64,000 bases of DNA from Pseudoalteromonas sp. H105. GTDB lineage: Bacteria > Pseudomonadota > Gammaproteobacteria > Enterobacterales > Alteromonadaceae. Location: contig NZ_LOFH01000001.1 of the NCBI RefSeq assembly GCF_001469215.1, positions 310,001-374,000 on the forward strand, read 5' to 3'. Below the pieces are notes generated by a model, which searched no databases, was not told the origin of the DNA, and saw nothing but the letters and a program-made list of their open reading frames with translations. This document shows positions 33,439 through 44,500 of the stretch, piece by piece. Each line of letters starts with the position of its first letter. Within the stretch, counting starts at the first letter, position 1. Position numbers and translations under genes: made by a program.

Positions 33439-35793
33439 ATGATGTACACACTTAAAAATAAAAGCGTACTAAGCTTAGCAATCACGCTCGCTTTTTCAAC
33501 GAATGGTTATGCTAATAATAATGAAATAGAAGAAGTCACCGTGGTGGCTAAACCAACGAGTTACGCTAACAATGTGATTGAACCCGCCATGCTCGAACAA
33601 CAAAGCACGGTGTCGAGTGTGCTTGGTGTTATTGATAACCTGCCGGGCATCAGTATAAATGAAGGCGATGCGTTTGGTGGCGATGATTGGTCAACGACTA
33701 TCACTATGCGTGGTTTTAGTATTGATGGTAATCAACAGCAACTCGGTATGACCGTAGATGGCATTCCAAATGGTGGGTCAAACTATGGGGGGGGCGCAAA
33801 AGCCAACCGCTATTTGGACAGCGAAAACCTAGCGACGGTTGAGGTAGGGCAAGGGACTTCTGATATTGCAGCAGCTTCACTAGAAGCGCTAGGCGGAACG
33901 TTTAACTTTGTCAGTAAAGCTCCAAGCCTAGATAAAAGCACTACGTTTGCTTATACCAATGGTGATCATGACGCATCACGCTACTTCATTAAACATGAAA
34001 CGGGTACCGTGTTTGATAATACCCAAGCTTATGTTAGTTATTCACAAACGAATACCAGTCGCTGGGCGGGTGAAGGCAGTAATGGTGGTAAAGATAATCA
34101 ACATGCTGAGGTGAAATTTGTATCAAATTTTGAAGCGCTCACTGTAACGGGGCGTTTATCTTACGATGATGTAAGTGAATCAAACTATAACAGTGTGAGC
34201 CTTGCACAATTTGCACAGACTCCCAATTGGGATCAATTGACTTGGAATTGGACCGGTATTCCACATTTTGATCAAATGTTTGCAGAAGGTTGGGGAACGC
34301 TGCGTGAAAATACACTGGGTTATGTAAAATTAGAATACGCGATTTCGCCTTCATCACTACTGACAATTAGCCCGTATTACCATAAAAACTCTGGCCGTGG
34401 CGATTGGATCCCTCCTTATTTGACGACACCCGTTGACAGTGAAGGCAATCCAACTACGCAAGGTGGCAGCAATGCGGGTTCCTATGGTTTTGTTGATAGT
34501 GAAGGTAAACCCTTAGCACCTGACGCAAATTGTACGCAAAGTTTAAGTTGGCCTTGGCAGTCTGGCCCAGGATTAAATCCAGCCTGTTATTCAGCGGATG
34601 CCACTCCTGTAATGTCTTATCGCCATACTCATTATGAAAAAAATCGTTTAGGCTTAACGGCGGATTATAGTGTAACGCTCGGTATGCATGATATTGAAGC
34701 GGGTCTTTGGTATGAGCAGTCAGAACGTGATGAATCACGCGATTGGCATAAAGTGATTGACGCCCGTGTTTACCATCACTTTGATAATACTCCTTACTGG
34801 ATTCAATATAAAAATACATTCGATACCGATACGTTTAAGTGGTACGTGCAAGATTCAATGGCTTTGGGCGATTTCACGCTCAACCTAGGGGCTAAACAGT
34901 ATTTAGTCGAACTACAAAAAGTAGACCATTTTAATAATATTACTTCAGATAAAATTGACAGTGATTCTGATGTGCTCTTTAGTGCAGGTGCATTGTATCA
35001 AGTTAATGGTGAGACAGAATTCTTTGCCAGCTACAGCGAGAATTTTGCGGCTATTAAAGATGGTGTACTCGAGCGTGATAGTTCAGCCTTGACGGATATA
35101 GAACCAGAAACAGCTGAAAATATTGATTTTGGTGTGCGTTACAATACTGACAGGTTGGCATTAACAGCAACAGCTTACTCTATTGAATTTGAAAACCGTA
35201 TTACATTTATTGCCCCTGGCAGTGATACCAGTGGTATTGATTATACGATCGGTACAAATGGTTCTTATATAAACGTAGGCGGTATTGAATCGCAAGGCAT
35301 TGAATTATCCGCCAGTTACATGCTCACAAACGAATGGAATATTTATACATCGTATACAAGTAATCAGTCGGAGTATGCATCGGATGATCCTAGTTCGTAC
35401 GCTAATGGTGTACTGATTGAGGGAGAGGGCGCAAGCTTTAGAGCGGGCGATGATGTCATCGATGCGCCAAGCGATATGTTTGTGTTGTCGACTGATTATT
35501 ACAGCGGAGATTTCCGTTTTGGTTTATCAGCAAAATATACCGGCGAACGTTTAGGTGCGTGGACAGATGAACAAACGCGTGCACGTAACAAGGTAGGCAG
35601 CTACACAGTGATTGATTTTAATGCGGGTTATCATATGGATGTGAATGCCGGTGCCTTTAACTCAATCGATATCGCTTTTGCTGTCACTAACCTCACAGAT
35701 AAGCAATACCTCGCTGGTGGCACTGGCAATGGTTCAACGTATTTTATTGGTGCACCTCGCACAGCTGCCCTTACGTTTACAGCTAATTTTTAA
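33439..35793 (+). CDS. TonB-dependent receptor, probable phosphate-compound uptake
   Basis: 784-aa outer-membrane receptor. Signal peptide of about 25 residues (SVLSLAITLAFSTNGYA), TonB box IEEVTVVAK, plug domain (about 45-165) with STVSSVLGVIDNLPGISIN, ITMRGFSIDGNQQQLGMTVDGIP and ALGGTFNFVSK, then a 22-strand barrel ending TFTANF. Start at 33439 or the next ATG, 33442. It is first in a cluster with two secreted phosphatases and has PhoB-type heptamers upstream, so uptake of an organophosphate or its product is the likely role; the ligand is unknown. Confidence 0.9.
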   Translation: MMYTLKNKSVLSLAITLAFSTNGYANNNEIEEVTVVAKPTSYANNVIEPAMLEQQSTVSSVLGVIDNLPGISINEGDAFGGDDWSTTITMRGFSIDGNQQQLGMTVDGIPNGGSNYGGGAKANRYLDSENLATVEVGQGTSDIAAASLEALGGTFNFVSKAPSLDKSTTFAYTNGDHDASRYFIKHETGTVFDNTQAYVSYSQTNTSRWAGEGSNGGKDNQHAEVKFVSNFEALTVTGRLSYDDVSESNYNSVSLAQFAQTPNWDQLTWNWTGIPHFDQMFAEGWGTLRENTLGYVKLEYAISPSSLLTISPYYHKNSGRGDWIPPYLTTPVDSEGNPTTQGGSNAGSYGFVDSEGKPLAPDANCTQSLSWPWQSGPGLNPACYSADATPVMSYRHTHYEKNRLGLTADYSVTLGMHDIEAGLWYEQSERDESRDWHKVIDARVYHHFDNTPYWIQYKNTFDTDTFKWYVQDSMALGDFTLNLGAKQYLVELQKVDHFNNITSDKIDSDSDVLFSAGALYQVNGETEFFASYSENFAAIKDGVLERDSSALTDIEPETAENIDFGVRYNTDRLALTATAYSIEFENRITFIAPGSDTSGIDYTIGTNGSYINVGGIESQGIELSASYMLTNEWNIYTSYTSNQSEYASDDPSSYANGVLIEGEGASFRAGDDVIDAPSDMFVLSTDYYSGDFRFGLSAKYTGERLGAWTDEQTRARNKVGSYTVIDFNAGYHMDVNAGAFNSIDIAFAVTNLTDKQYLAGGTGNGSTYFIGAPRTAALTFTANF

Positions 35794-35809
35794 AATAAGA
35801 TGCAGATAT

Positions 35810-35835
35810 AAAGCCCATCCATGATGGGCTTTTTG
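35810..35835 (+). terminator. intercistronic terminator within the receptor-phosphatase cluster
   Basis: Stem AAAGCCCATC / GATGGGCTTT with loop CAT and TTG following, between the receptor gene and the phosphodiesterase gene. Only 20 bp separate it from the next start codon and no separate promoter is visible, so it may attenuate rather than end transcription. Confidence 0.8.
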
Positions 35836-35854
35836 CTATTTTAAAAGGTGAATA

Positions 35855-36982
35855 ATGAATAAATTTATTAAACTCAATACGCTTTTTTTACTGCTATTAA
35901 CGAGTCAACTTGCGATAGCAACACAAAATGTGGTGCTGATAACGCTTGATGGTGTTCGCTGGCAAGAGGTATTTAATGGCGCAGATACTAATTTGATTAA
36001 TCATAGTGATTTTGTCAAAGACAGCGCAGCGCTTAAGGCTGAGTTTTGGCATGAAAACCCAAAAAATCGTCAGCAATTACTGATGCCATTTGTGACACAA
36101 GCAATGGCACAAAAAGGCGTTATTATTGGCGACAGAAACAAAGAATCAATGATGTCGGTTAGTAACCCATGGTATTTTTCTTACCCAGGTTACAGCGAAA
36201 TTTTAACGGGGGTGGTTGATAAAAACATAAACAGTAACGACAAAATACCAAACCCTAACAAAACTATTTTAGAGTTATTGCATCAGCAACAGGGTTATAA
36301 AAATAAAACGGCACTGTTTGGTAGTTGGGATGTTTTTCCATTTATTGTTAATGATGTCCGCAGTGGTGTATACGTGAATGCCGGCTTTATGCCACTAGAA
36401 AAAGAATTATCGAAAGACGCATCATTACTCAATGCGATGCAGAATGAAATTCCCAGCCCTTGGCATAATGTGCGTCTAGACAGTTTCACTTATCGTTTTG
36501 CGAAAGCATATTTATTGGCAAGAAAGCCAAAGTTATTAGTGATAAGCCTAGGAGAAACCGATGATTTTGCACACGATGGTCATTATGATCACTACTTGAA
36601 ATCTGCAAAGCAAAGTGACGCATTCATAAAAGACCTATGGCAAACACTGCAAGTAACACCAGGCTATAAAAATAATACGACGCTGATCATCACCACAGAC
36701 CACGGGCGTGGAAGCCATGTAAACGATTGGCAACACCATAGTTCAAAGCAAGCAATGTCACGCACAGAGCAAGCACACAAAGCGTTTCCAAAAGGGATTA
36801 TAGGCTCTGAACATATATGGTTGGCTGCTATGGGGCCGTCAATAAAGCCACTGGGTTTAGTGAAAACGCACACAGAGCTCAAACAAGCGCAAGTGGCTGC
36901 CACTATTTTAAAAGTACTGGGTGAAAATCCACAACAACTAAACCCCGCAATGGCGCCAGCTATCGAGGAGATACTAAAATGA
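35855..36982 (+). CDS. alkaline-phosphatase-superfamily phosphodiesterase/phosphatase
   Basis: 375-aa secreted metalloenzyme. Signal peptide of about 23 residues (TLFLLLLTSQLAIA). The superfamily core is visible: metal-binding LITLDGVRWQEVF near residue 30, a nucleophile loop WYFSYPGYSEILTG near 107 (Ser in the position of the NPP Thr), DDFAHDGHYDHY near 243 and TTDHGRGSHVNDW near 281. This resembles type I phosphodiesterases / nucleotide pyrophosphatases rather than classical PhoA. It overlaps the following PhoD-like gene by 4 bp (ATGA), so the two are co-translated. Natural substrate unknown. Confidence 0.85.
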   Translation: MNKFIKLNTLFLLLLTSQLAIATQNVVLITLDGVRWQEVFNGADTNLINHSDFVKDSAALKAEFWHENPKNRQQLLMPFVTQAMAQKGVIIGDRNKESMMSVSNPWYFSYPGYSEILTGVVDKNINSNDKIPNPNKTILELLHQQQGYKNKTALFGSWDVFPFIVNDVRSGVYVNAGFMPLEKELSKDASLLNAMQNEIPSPWHNVRLDSFTYRFAKAYLLARKPKLLVISLGETDDFAHDGHYDHYLKSAKQSDAFIKDLWQTLQVTPGYKNNTTLIITTDHGRGSHVNDWQHHSSKQAMSRTEQAHKAFPKGIIGSEHIWLAAMGPSIKPLGLVKTHTELKQAQVAATILKVLGENPQQLNPAMAPAIEEILK

Positions 36983-38028
36983 TTGTAAAAATTGTGACTG
37001 TAGTTAGTATCTTAATGAGCACCTGCACTTTTGCCACAACAGCGCCTAGTAAAATTCTATTTGGATCGTGTGGTCATCAAGATAAAGCCATTCCTATATT
37101 TGATGCTATTAATAATGAAAATGCCGATTTATTTCTCTTTTTAGGCGATAACATTTATGGCGATACCAATGATATGAAAGTGTTGGCGAGTAAATACCAA
37201 AAACTTGGCGAAAAGCCAGGGTTTAAAACGCTCAGAGCAAATACGCCCATTATTGCCATGTGGGATGACCATGATTTTGGTCAGAACGATGCTGGCAAAG
37301 AATACGCTCATAAAGAAGCATCTAGGCAAATCATGCTCGATTTTTTTGATGTGCCAAACAGTGATATTCGTCGTTCGCGCCCAGATGGTATTTATACCTC
37401 TGCCATGTATGGTGAAGGCATGCAGACCGTAAGGGTGATTATGCCGGACTTACGCTGGAATCGCGATGCACTTGCACATGTCAGTGAGTTTGAGTACTAC
37501 ACCAAACGCAAAGCTAATAAACAAGGCCCCTATAGTCCGACAAAGATCGAAGGCGCATCGATGCTAGGTGAGATGCAGTGGCAATGGCTTGAGCAGGAGT
37601 TACAAAAGCCAGGCGTGATAAAGTTGATTAGTTCGAGCTTGCAACTATTGCCTGACTTCACAGGCTGGGAATCATGGGCTAATTTCCCAGATGATCGTGA
37701 CCGTTTATTTGCTTTGATAAAACAACATAAAGTCAATGGCGTTATTATTGTTAGTGGTGATACGCACTGGGGAGAAATATCAAAGTACAGTGATAACCTC
37801 GATTATCCATTGATTGAAATGACCAGCTCCGGTTTAACTGAAAAATGGAAAGATGTGAGCCCTAATAAGCACCGTGTTGGGCATTATACGCATGAAGTCA
37901 ATTACGGTGATTTGAGTATTGATTGGCAATCAGCAGATCCGATGATTTCACTTAAACTAAAAGGAATCGATGGTAAAGTTATTATGCAAACTCAATTTAC
38001 ATTGTCTAGCATCAGCCCTTATAAGTGA
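36979..38028 (+). CDS. PhoD-like alkaline phosphatase/phosphodiesterase
   Basis: 349-aa secreted enzyme of the PhoD family. Signal peptide of about 20 residues (ILMSTCTFATTA). Metal site: ILFGSCGHQD, FLFLGDNIYGD, MWDDHDFGQND and IVSGDTHWGEI, the typical PhoD order. PhoD enzymes hydrolyse phosphodiesters and monoesters with Ca2+/Fe3+. Overlaps the upstream phosphodiesterase gene by 4 bp; the pair follows a TonB-dependent receptor under Pho-type boxes, suggesting stepwise release and uptake of phosphate from an organophosphate. Confidence 0.88.
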   Translation: MIVKIVTVVSILMSTCTFATTAPSKILFGSCGHQDKAIPIFDAINNENADLFLFLGDNIYGDTNDMKVLASKYQKLGEKPGFKTLRANTPIIAMWDDHDFGQNDAGKEYAHKEASRQIMLDFFDVPNSDIRRSRPDGIYTSAMYGEGMQTVRVIMPDLRWNRDALAHVSEFEYYTKRKANKQGPYSPTKIEGASMLGEMQWQWLEQELQKPGVIKLISSSLQLLPDFTGWESWANFPDDRDRLFALIKQHKVNGVIIVSGDTHWGEISKYSDNLDYPLIEMTSSGLTEKWKDVSPNKHRVGHYTHEVNYGDLSIDWQSADPMISLKLKGIDGKVIMQTQFTLSSISPYK

Positions 38029-38035
38029 TGCATCA

Positions 38036-38067
38036 TACACACCGTTGTAATTTCGTAGCGGTGTGTA
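38036..38067 (+). terminator. hairpin after the PhoD-like gene
   Basis: Perfect 9-bp stem (TACACACCG / CGGTGTGTA) with a 14-nt loop, 7 bp after the stop codon. No U-run follows, so it may be a 3'-end stabiliser or Rho-assisted end. Confidence 0.5.
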
Positions 38068-38176
38068 CAAAAAGTATCTAACTAACTGATTTATTGAAGC
38101 CATTAATCTCTAATGGCTACCCCTGTAATTGAAAATATCTTACACTGTTTTTATATCATGCAAGGACAGTGTCGAA

Positions 38177-41100
38177 ATGCTCAATATAATTCAATCTAAC
38201 CGAATGGAAACCCTGCAAGCACAGTTTCATCAGTTGCTAACGGTAGACCCCCTTACTAGCGTATTTGATAAAGAAGTGGTGCTGGTTCAATCACCGGGTA
38301 TGTCGCAGTGGTTAAAAATAGGCTTGAGTGAACAGCTGGGCATTGCAGCGCAAGTTGACTTTCCGTTACCGTCTAGCTTCATATGGCAGCTTTATCAACA
38401 GTTATTGCCCAATGTACCGAAAGAATCTGCTTTTAATAAGCCCAACCTTGCGTGGAAAATATTTACTCTTTTACCTGATTGTATTGATGAACCGCTGTAT
38501 TTACCCCTAAAAACGTATTTAGAAGGCGATTTAGAGGGTCAAAAAACCTTTTCCTTGTGTGAAAAAATAGCTGACGTTTATGACCAGTATTTAATGTATC
38601 GCCCACATTGGATTGCCACATGGGACAATGGCGAAGATAAGCTCGATGATGTGGATATTACTATTTCACCGTGGCAGCCTGATTTATGGCGACGTATTGT
38701 CGCCTTAAGTGTTGAGCTTGGGCAAAGCCAATTTCATCGCGCCAACATGCAAGGCAAATTACTGGCTGCACTAGATACCATGGACGAAAGCTTACTGCCA
38801 AAGCGCATTAGCCTATTTGGAATATCAGCCATCGCGAGCTCGCAGCTTGAGATATTTGATGCACTAAGTGAAAAAACACAGGTGTTTTTATTCTTTTTTA
38901 ATCCCAGTGAGCATTATTGGGGGGATGTTGTTGATGAAAAAACAGCCGCAAAAATTACCGCGAAATATGCAAAAACCCCTTTACTTGATGCCGCAGAGCA
39001 CACCCTTACTAAACCCGATGACGATTATTATTTTATTGGTAACCCCTTATTGTCATCGTGGGGAAAATTAGGCCGGGACTATTTTGAGCAACTAGTGCAA
39101 TTAGATGCGCGTTGGATTGACGGCTTCATTGACAGTTTTGATAACTCGTTGCTTGGTAAGATTCAAAGTGAAATTTACCAACTGGCGTTTAAAGGTGAAA
39201 CGTTAAGGTTAGAAAAAGAGTGGTTTATTAATGATGAAGGCAAGATACCAATAAATACCGCTGATTCGAGTGTTATCGTGAGCGATTGTTATACGCCGCT
39301 GAGAGAGGTAGAGCGACTACACGATTATTTACTTAACTTATTTCATGCAAACTCCTCGTTAACACCAAAAGATATCATCGTTATGATGCCTGATGTGGGC
39401 ACATATAGCCCTTACATTGAAGCCGTTTTTGGCGGTGCCCAAGGTAAGCGCCATATTCCATATGCATTGGCCGATTTAGCCATTGAACAAGAAAAACCGG
39501 TGTTGAGCTCGTTTGCGAGCTTAGCTAATTTGCCGTTTTCGCGATTTGGTGTGTCCGATATTTTAGATTTACTACAAGTAACACAAATTGCAGAAAAATT
39601 TAGTTTAGAGCCACATGAGTTCGAACAAATACACTATTGGCTTGAGCGAGTAGGGGTCAAGTGGGGCATAAATGCAGAGCATAAAACGAGTTTTGACTTA
39701 CCCGCTATAGACTTAAATACGTGGCAGCACGGCCTGAATCGTTTACTACTAGGGGTAGCACAACGGGATGAGCAAACGGCGTTCAATGGTATTTACAGTG
39801 CGGATGAAGTCGAAGGAATGGCGCTGCAAACACTGAATAAGTTGGTTCACTTTATTGATGAATTACAGTCATTTAAAGTGCGTTTAACCCCAGATGACAC
39901 GCTCATTAATAAAGCCAGTGTCCTAGAGGAGCTGCTTGAAGCGATTTATGAAAATGATAGCGATGATAGCTGGGATTTACTGGTACTAAAAAACGTACTA
40001 GATGAAATTAAAAAACACCACGAAAATGGGGATTACACAGAGGCTGTATCGCAACGTATTGTGAGTTATTTAATTAAGCAAGGTATTCAAGAAAAAGGCG
40101 TAGGGCAGCGCTTTTTAGTCGGACAAGTTAATTTTTGCACACTAATGCCGATGCGAGCAGTGCCTTTTAAAGTTGTCTGCATGTTAGGGCTTAACGATGC
40201 TGATTATCCACGGACGGTGCAACCGATTGGGTTTGATTTGGTGCCATATTCTAAAAAGCAAAAAGGTGACCGTTCACGCAAACTTGATGACCGCTATTTG
40301 TTTTTAGAGGCCCTACTGAGTGCCCGCGATAATTTATACATGAGTTACATTGGCCGCTCGTGCTTTGATAACCAGCCGAGAATGCCATCGACGCTTGTAA
40401 GTGAATTACTTGAATACATTGGCCGAAGCTTTACCTTTGCAGAACAAGGTGAGCAAACACTGCCAGCGTGCTTAGTCAAATCGCAGCGATTACAGCCGTT
40501 TAATAGCCATTATTATTTAGCTAACCACTTGTCAGTTGACCAAACAACATTAAACGAGCACAGTTATAACCCTGTTTGGCTGCCGGTCGACGCTATTCCA
40601 CCAGAGCCACTGAGTAAGCTGTCAGTGACCCTCGCACCCACTTTAGATTTAGATGTATTTATTCGTAGTGTATGTAATCCCCAAGAAAGTTTCTATCAGC
40701 AAACGCTTGGTTTGCGTTTGCCTGAGTTTAGCGATGTTGCCAAAGACGAAGAGCCTTTTAGTGTTGATGCCCTAAAGCGCTATTTTTATTTAGACGAAAT
40801 CCTTGAGGCTGCCATTTATGAACGACCCATTAGCCGCGAGCAAGTATTGCAACGTGGAGAGTTACCACAAGCCAATGTGGGTGAATTTATTTATCAAAGT
40901 ATGGAGCACCGTGTTGATGCACTGGCAGGGCAGGTTAAAACGCATATCCAAAATGGCAAAAATGAACCTATTGAAGTAACGTACTCATTGATAAATGATG
41001 ACATTCAGAGCGGCATTCAACAATGCCAAATAGAGGGCTGGCTAAATAACATTTATCATCAAAAACAGGTGTTTTATAGAAGCGCGAGTATAAAAGCTAA

Positions 41101-41509
41101 AGACTTAATTAAAGGTTTTATCTACCACCTAAGTGCACACGTCATGGGGCACAAAATTGAAACGTTGATCCTCGGCCTTGATAAACAGGTATCGTTTGCT
41201 CCTATCGAAAGGGAGCAGGCACTAAAACTGCTAAACCAGTGGTTTGGTCTTTATGTGGCGCTTAGGCAATCGCCCGTGGCGTTTTTTCCGGTGAGTGGGT
41301 ACGAATACGTAAAAACAGGCGGTGATATTGGTAAAGCCATTAATAAGTTTAGCCCGCAATACATTGGCCGTGGCGAAGGGGAAAATCCCTATATCCGGTT
41401 AACCACGCAATCGCTCTTAGCGTGCCAAGAGGAATTTACAATGTGGAGTGACACACTGCTTACCCCATTATTCGAACACGCTAAGGAGAGCGACTATGCA
41501 AGCGCTTAA
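38177..41509 (+). CDS. recC: exodeoxyribonuclease V gamma subunit RecC
   Basis: Chi-recognition and scaffold subunit of RecBCD. N-terminus MLNIIQSNRMETLQ matches RecC; FPLPSSFIWQLYQQLLPNVPKESAFNK and DQYLMYRPHWIATW are strongly family-like; the helicase-like fold is inactive as usual. About 1110 aa (E. coli 1122). Start set at ATG 38177 with AAGGA 10 bp upstream; the frame runs 16 codons further. It overlaps recB by 14 bp. Which Chi sequence it recognises cannot be read from this. Confidence 0.94.
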   Translation: MLNIIQSNRMETLQAQFHQLLTVDPLTSVFDKEVVLVQSPGMSQWLKIGLSEQLGIAAQVDFPLPSSFIWQLYQQLLPNVPKESAFNKPNLAWKIFTLLPDCIDEPLYLPLKTYLEGDLEGQKTFSLCEKIADVYDQYLMYRPHWIATWDNGEDKLDDVDITISPWQPDLWRRIVALSVELGQSQFHRANMQGKLLAALDTMDESLLPKRISLFGISAIASSQLEIFDALSEKTQVFLFFFNPSEHYWGDVVDEKTAAKITAKYAKTPLLDAAEHTLTKPDDDYYFIGNPLLSSWGKLGRDYFEQLVQLDARWIDGFIDSFDNSLLGKIQSEIYQLAFKGETLRLEKEWFINDEGKIPINTADSSVIVSDCYTPLREVERLHDYLLNLFHANSSLTPKDIIVMMPDVGTYSPYIEAVFGGAQGKRHIPYALADLAIEQEKPVLSSFASLANLPFSRFGVSDILDLLQVTQIAEKFSLEPHEFEQIHYWLERVGVKWGINAEHKTSFDLPAIDLNTWQHGLNRLLLGVAQRDEQTAFNGIYSADEVEGMALQTLNKLVHFIDELQSFKVRLTPDDTLINKASVLEELLEAIYENDSDDSWDLLVLKNVLDEIKKHHENGDYTEAVSQRIVSYLIKQGIQEKGVGQRFLVGQVNFCTLMPMRAVPFKVVCMLGLNDADYPRTVQPIGFDLVPYSKKQKGDRSRKLDDRYLFLEALLSARDNLYMSYIGRSCFDNQPRMPSTLVSELLEYIGRSFTFAEQGEQTLPACLVKSQRLQPFNSHYYLANHLSVDQTTLNEHSYNPVWLPVDAIPPEPLSKLSVTLAPTLDLDVFIRSVCNPQESFYQQTLGLRLPEFSDVAKDEEPFSVDALKRYFYLDEILEAAIYERPISREQVLQRGELPQANVGEFIYQSMEHRVDALAGQVKTHIQNGKNEPIEVTYSLINDDIQSGIQQCQIEGWLNNIYHQKQVFYRSASIKAKDLIKGFIYHLSAHVMGHKIETLILGLDKQVSFAPIEREQALKLLNQWFGLYVALRQSPVAFFPVSGYEYVKTGGDIGKAINKFSPQYIGRGEGENPYIRLTTQSLLACQEEFTMWSDTLLTPLFEHAKESDYASA

Positions 41510-44500
41510 TCCACTGACAATGCCATTAATAGGGCAAAGCTTAATTGAAGCAAGTGCAGGTACAGGTAAAACGTATACAATCACAGGGCTCTATTTACGT
41601 TATTTACTCGGTATGCAACTGGCTGATGAGCCCAAGGCTTCGATAAACAAGCCGCTCAGCGTAGAGCAAATTTTAGTGGTAACGTTTACTGATGCAGCTA
41701 CGCAAGAGATTAAAGATCGTGTTCGTAGCCGAATTATTGCAGCACGTGATGCGCTATTGGGACTTGAAACCAAAGATGAATTAATTAACGGGCTCATTGC
41801 GACTATTGATGATAAACACCGCGCGTTTGACTTGCTTGATGCCGCAGCTAAATCCATGGATGAAGCGGCTATTTTTACCATTCATGGCTTTTGTCAACGC
41901 ATGTTAAAGCAACATGCATTTGAATCAGGGGTCGCGTTTAATCTTGAGTTTATTCTAGATGAGCGTGAAATTTTACTTGAGACCATTAAAGACTTTTGGC
42001 GTACCTTTGTTTACCCGCTCGATAAAGAAAAAACCGATGCTATACTCGATGTTTTCCCTGCACCTGAATCTTTGTTCAGCCAGGTGTCGAGCTTATTAAG
42101 TAAAGGCAGCGCACAAGTAACACCTCAGGTTAACTTGGACTCTGTGTGGCAGGCTCGTGATGACTATATTCGTAAAATACCTACTTTCAAAAATGCGTGT
42201 TTAAACAGTGAGTTTATTGAAGCAGTTAAAGCATCAGGGCTTAGCGGTGCAAAAACACCGGCCCGAAAAGGCAGCTTGCAAGCGCTTGATGATTTCTGTC
42301 GCGGCGATGACTTGTTTTTTAAATTTGGCACCAGTAACTATTCGTTTGAAGTGTGGAGCAGTGACAACTTAAGCAACCCTATTTATTATAAAAAGAATCA
42401 GCCGCTGTTTTGCCATGACTTACTACCGCAGTTTGACGACTTAGCATTATTAAGTAGTACCATTAATAAAGGGTTAGGTATTGCTATTGTGCAACATGCA
42501 GCGAATTGGGTAAAAAAGGCCGTTGTAAAACGCAAACACGAACACAGTGTAATCACACCCGATGATTTACTCAGTAATTTACACAGCGCACTGAGTAATG
42601 AACAAGGTGATGCCTTAGCGCTAAAAATTGCCCAACTATTTCCGGTCGCGATGATCGATGAGTTCCAAGACACAGATCCTGTGCAATACGGTATTTTTGG
42701 TAAAATATACAACCAAGAAAACACGACGCTTGCGATGATTGGTGACCCTAAGCAGGCAATTTATGGTTTTAGAGGGGCTGATATATTTACATATATAGGC
42801 GCAAAACACGCTGTCGCAGAGCAAAATCAATTTACGCTTGGTACTAATTTTCGTTCAAGTAGTGATGTAGTACGCAGTGTAAATAAACTATTTTCCAGGC
42901 ATGACAATAGTTTTATCTACAATGATGCGATCCCATTTAATCCGGTAATGGCGAAAGGCAAAAGTCCTGATGACGCATTTTTAATCGATAATATGCCTGC
43001 AGAGGCATTCGAATTTTGTGTATTTGCCGACACGGTTGCTGATGAAAACAACAAACCAACCGCTAAAGGGGTTGGGCAGCACCATTTGGCAGTGCATTTT
43101 GCCAATAAAATAGTGACATTATTGAGCCAAGCTGCAGAGGGTCGGGCATGCATTGGTCATACACCCGTCGTTGCCGCAGATATCTGTATCTTAGTGCGCG
43201 ACCGTGTTGAAGCGCAAATCATTAAAAAGGCACTGAGCGATGCTAAAATTGCCAGCGTTTACTTATCACGCGAGAGTGTATTTAGCCAAGAGCTGACTCA
43301 TCATTTGCTGAACTTTTTAACCGCGCTTCATGGGCAGTACAATGAATCATTATTGCGCGGTGTGTTGGCCGGGCCATTATTTTGTTTAAGTTATAACGAA
43401 ATATACATACTTGCAGATGATGAAGAAAAGTGGCAATCGTACCTTAACTTTTTTGCCTATTTAGGAACAATGTGGCACAAGCAGGGTGCTATGGCGATGC
43501 TTGAGCATCTTTTAAGCCACAATCAGTTAAGCGCTAAATGGCAAGGCTTAGGGTATAACGTGGAGCGGTGGTTAACAGATTATCGCCATTTAAGTGAAAT
43601 ACTGCAACAAAAGCAGATCGAATTAGCGGGTACTTTAAGGTTGCTACGGTGGTTTGCACAAAAAGTTAGCCAGCAAGACGGGGAAGCGGTGCAAGTTCGT
43701 CTTGAAAGTGACGCTAACTTAGTACGTATTGTGACTATGCATGCATCTAAAGGACTTGAGTTTCCGCTCGTATTTATGCCCTTTGCAAGTGGTTATCGAG
43801 AAACCAAAGAAGCTTTGTATCATAAAGACGGTCAGCTTATTTATGATTTAAGTAAAACTGATGATGCACTGCAACAGGCCGAGCGAGAACGGTTAGCAGA
43901 AGATTTACGGTTATTGTATGTGGCGCTCACACGTGCGATTCACTTTTGTGCCATAGGTATATATAACGTAGGGCAAGGGCAAAGTAAGCGGCTTGCCATT
44001 CAAAGTAGTGCATTGGGGCACGTGTTATTTGCAGGATTAGATATTACCAGCAGTGATGTGTGGCGTAGCCACCTAAAAGCGTTTTGTGATGACGATCACG
44101 CTATGCAATACACCATGTTTACCAGTGAACAGTTGCTTGAGCAGGGTACTTTACAACTGGCCTCAACACAACGTTCAGCACAAGTGTTAAGTGTTAACAG
44201 TGTCACCGCCGATATTGAGAAAGATTGGCGTGCCACCAGCTTTAGCGCGCTGAGCTTTAAAAAGCATACCGACCACTTACAACCTGGGCGTAGTGATGAA
44301 GACCACGAAAAAGACGAGTTTGCTACGGGGCTAGATGACGTTAAATCACCATATAGTTTTCCTAAAGGGGCAAAGCCCGGTAGCTGCTTACATGAAATTT
44401 TTGAGCAAATTGATTTTACCAGCCCACTTAATCACCCCACTAACAATGAGCAAAATTTAGTTGAAGTAGTTGAAAAGAGCCTTAAAAAATTTCACATAGA

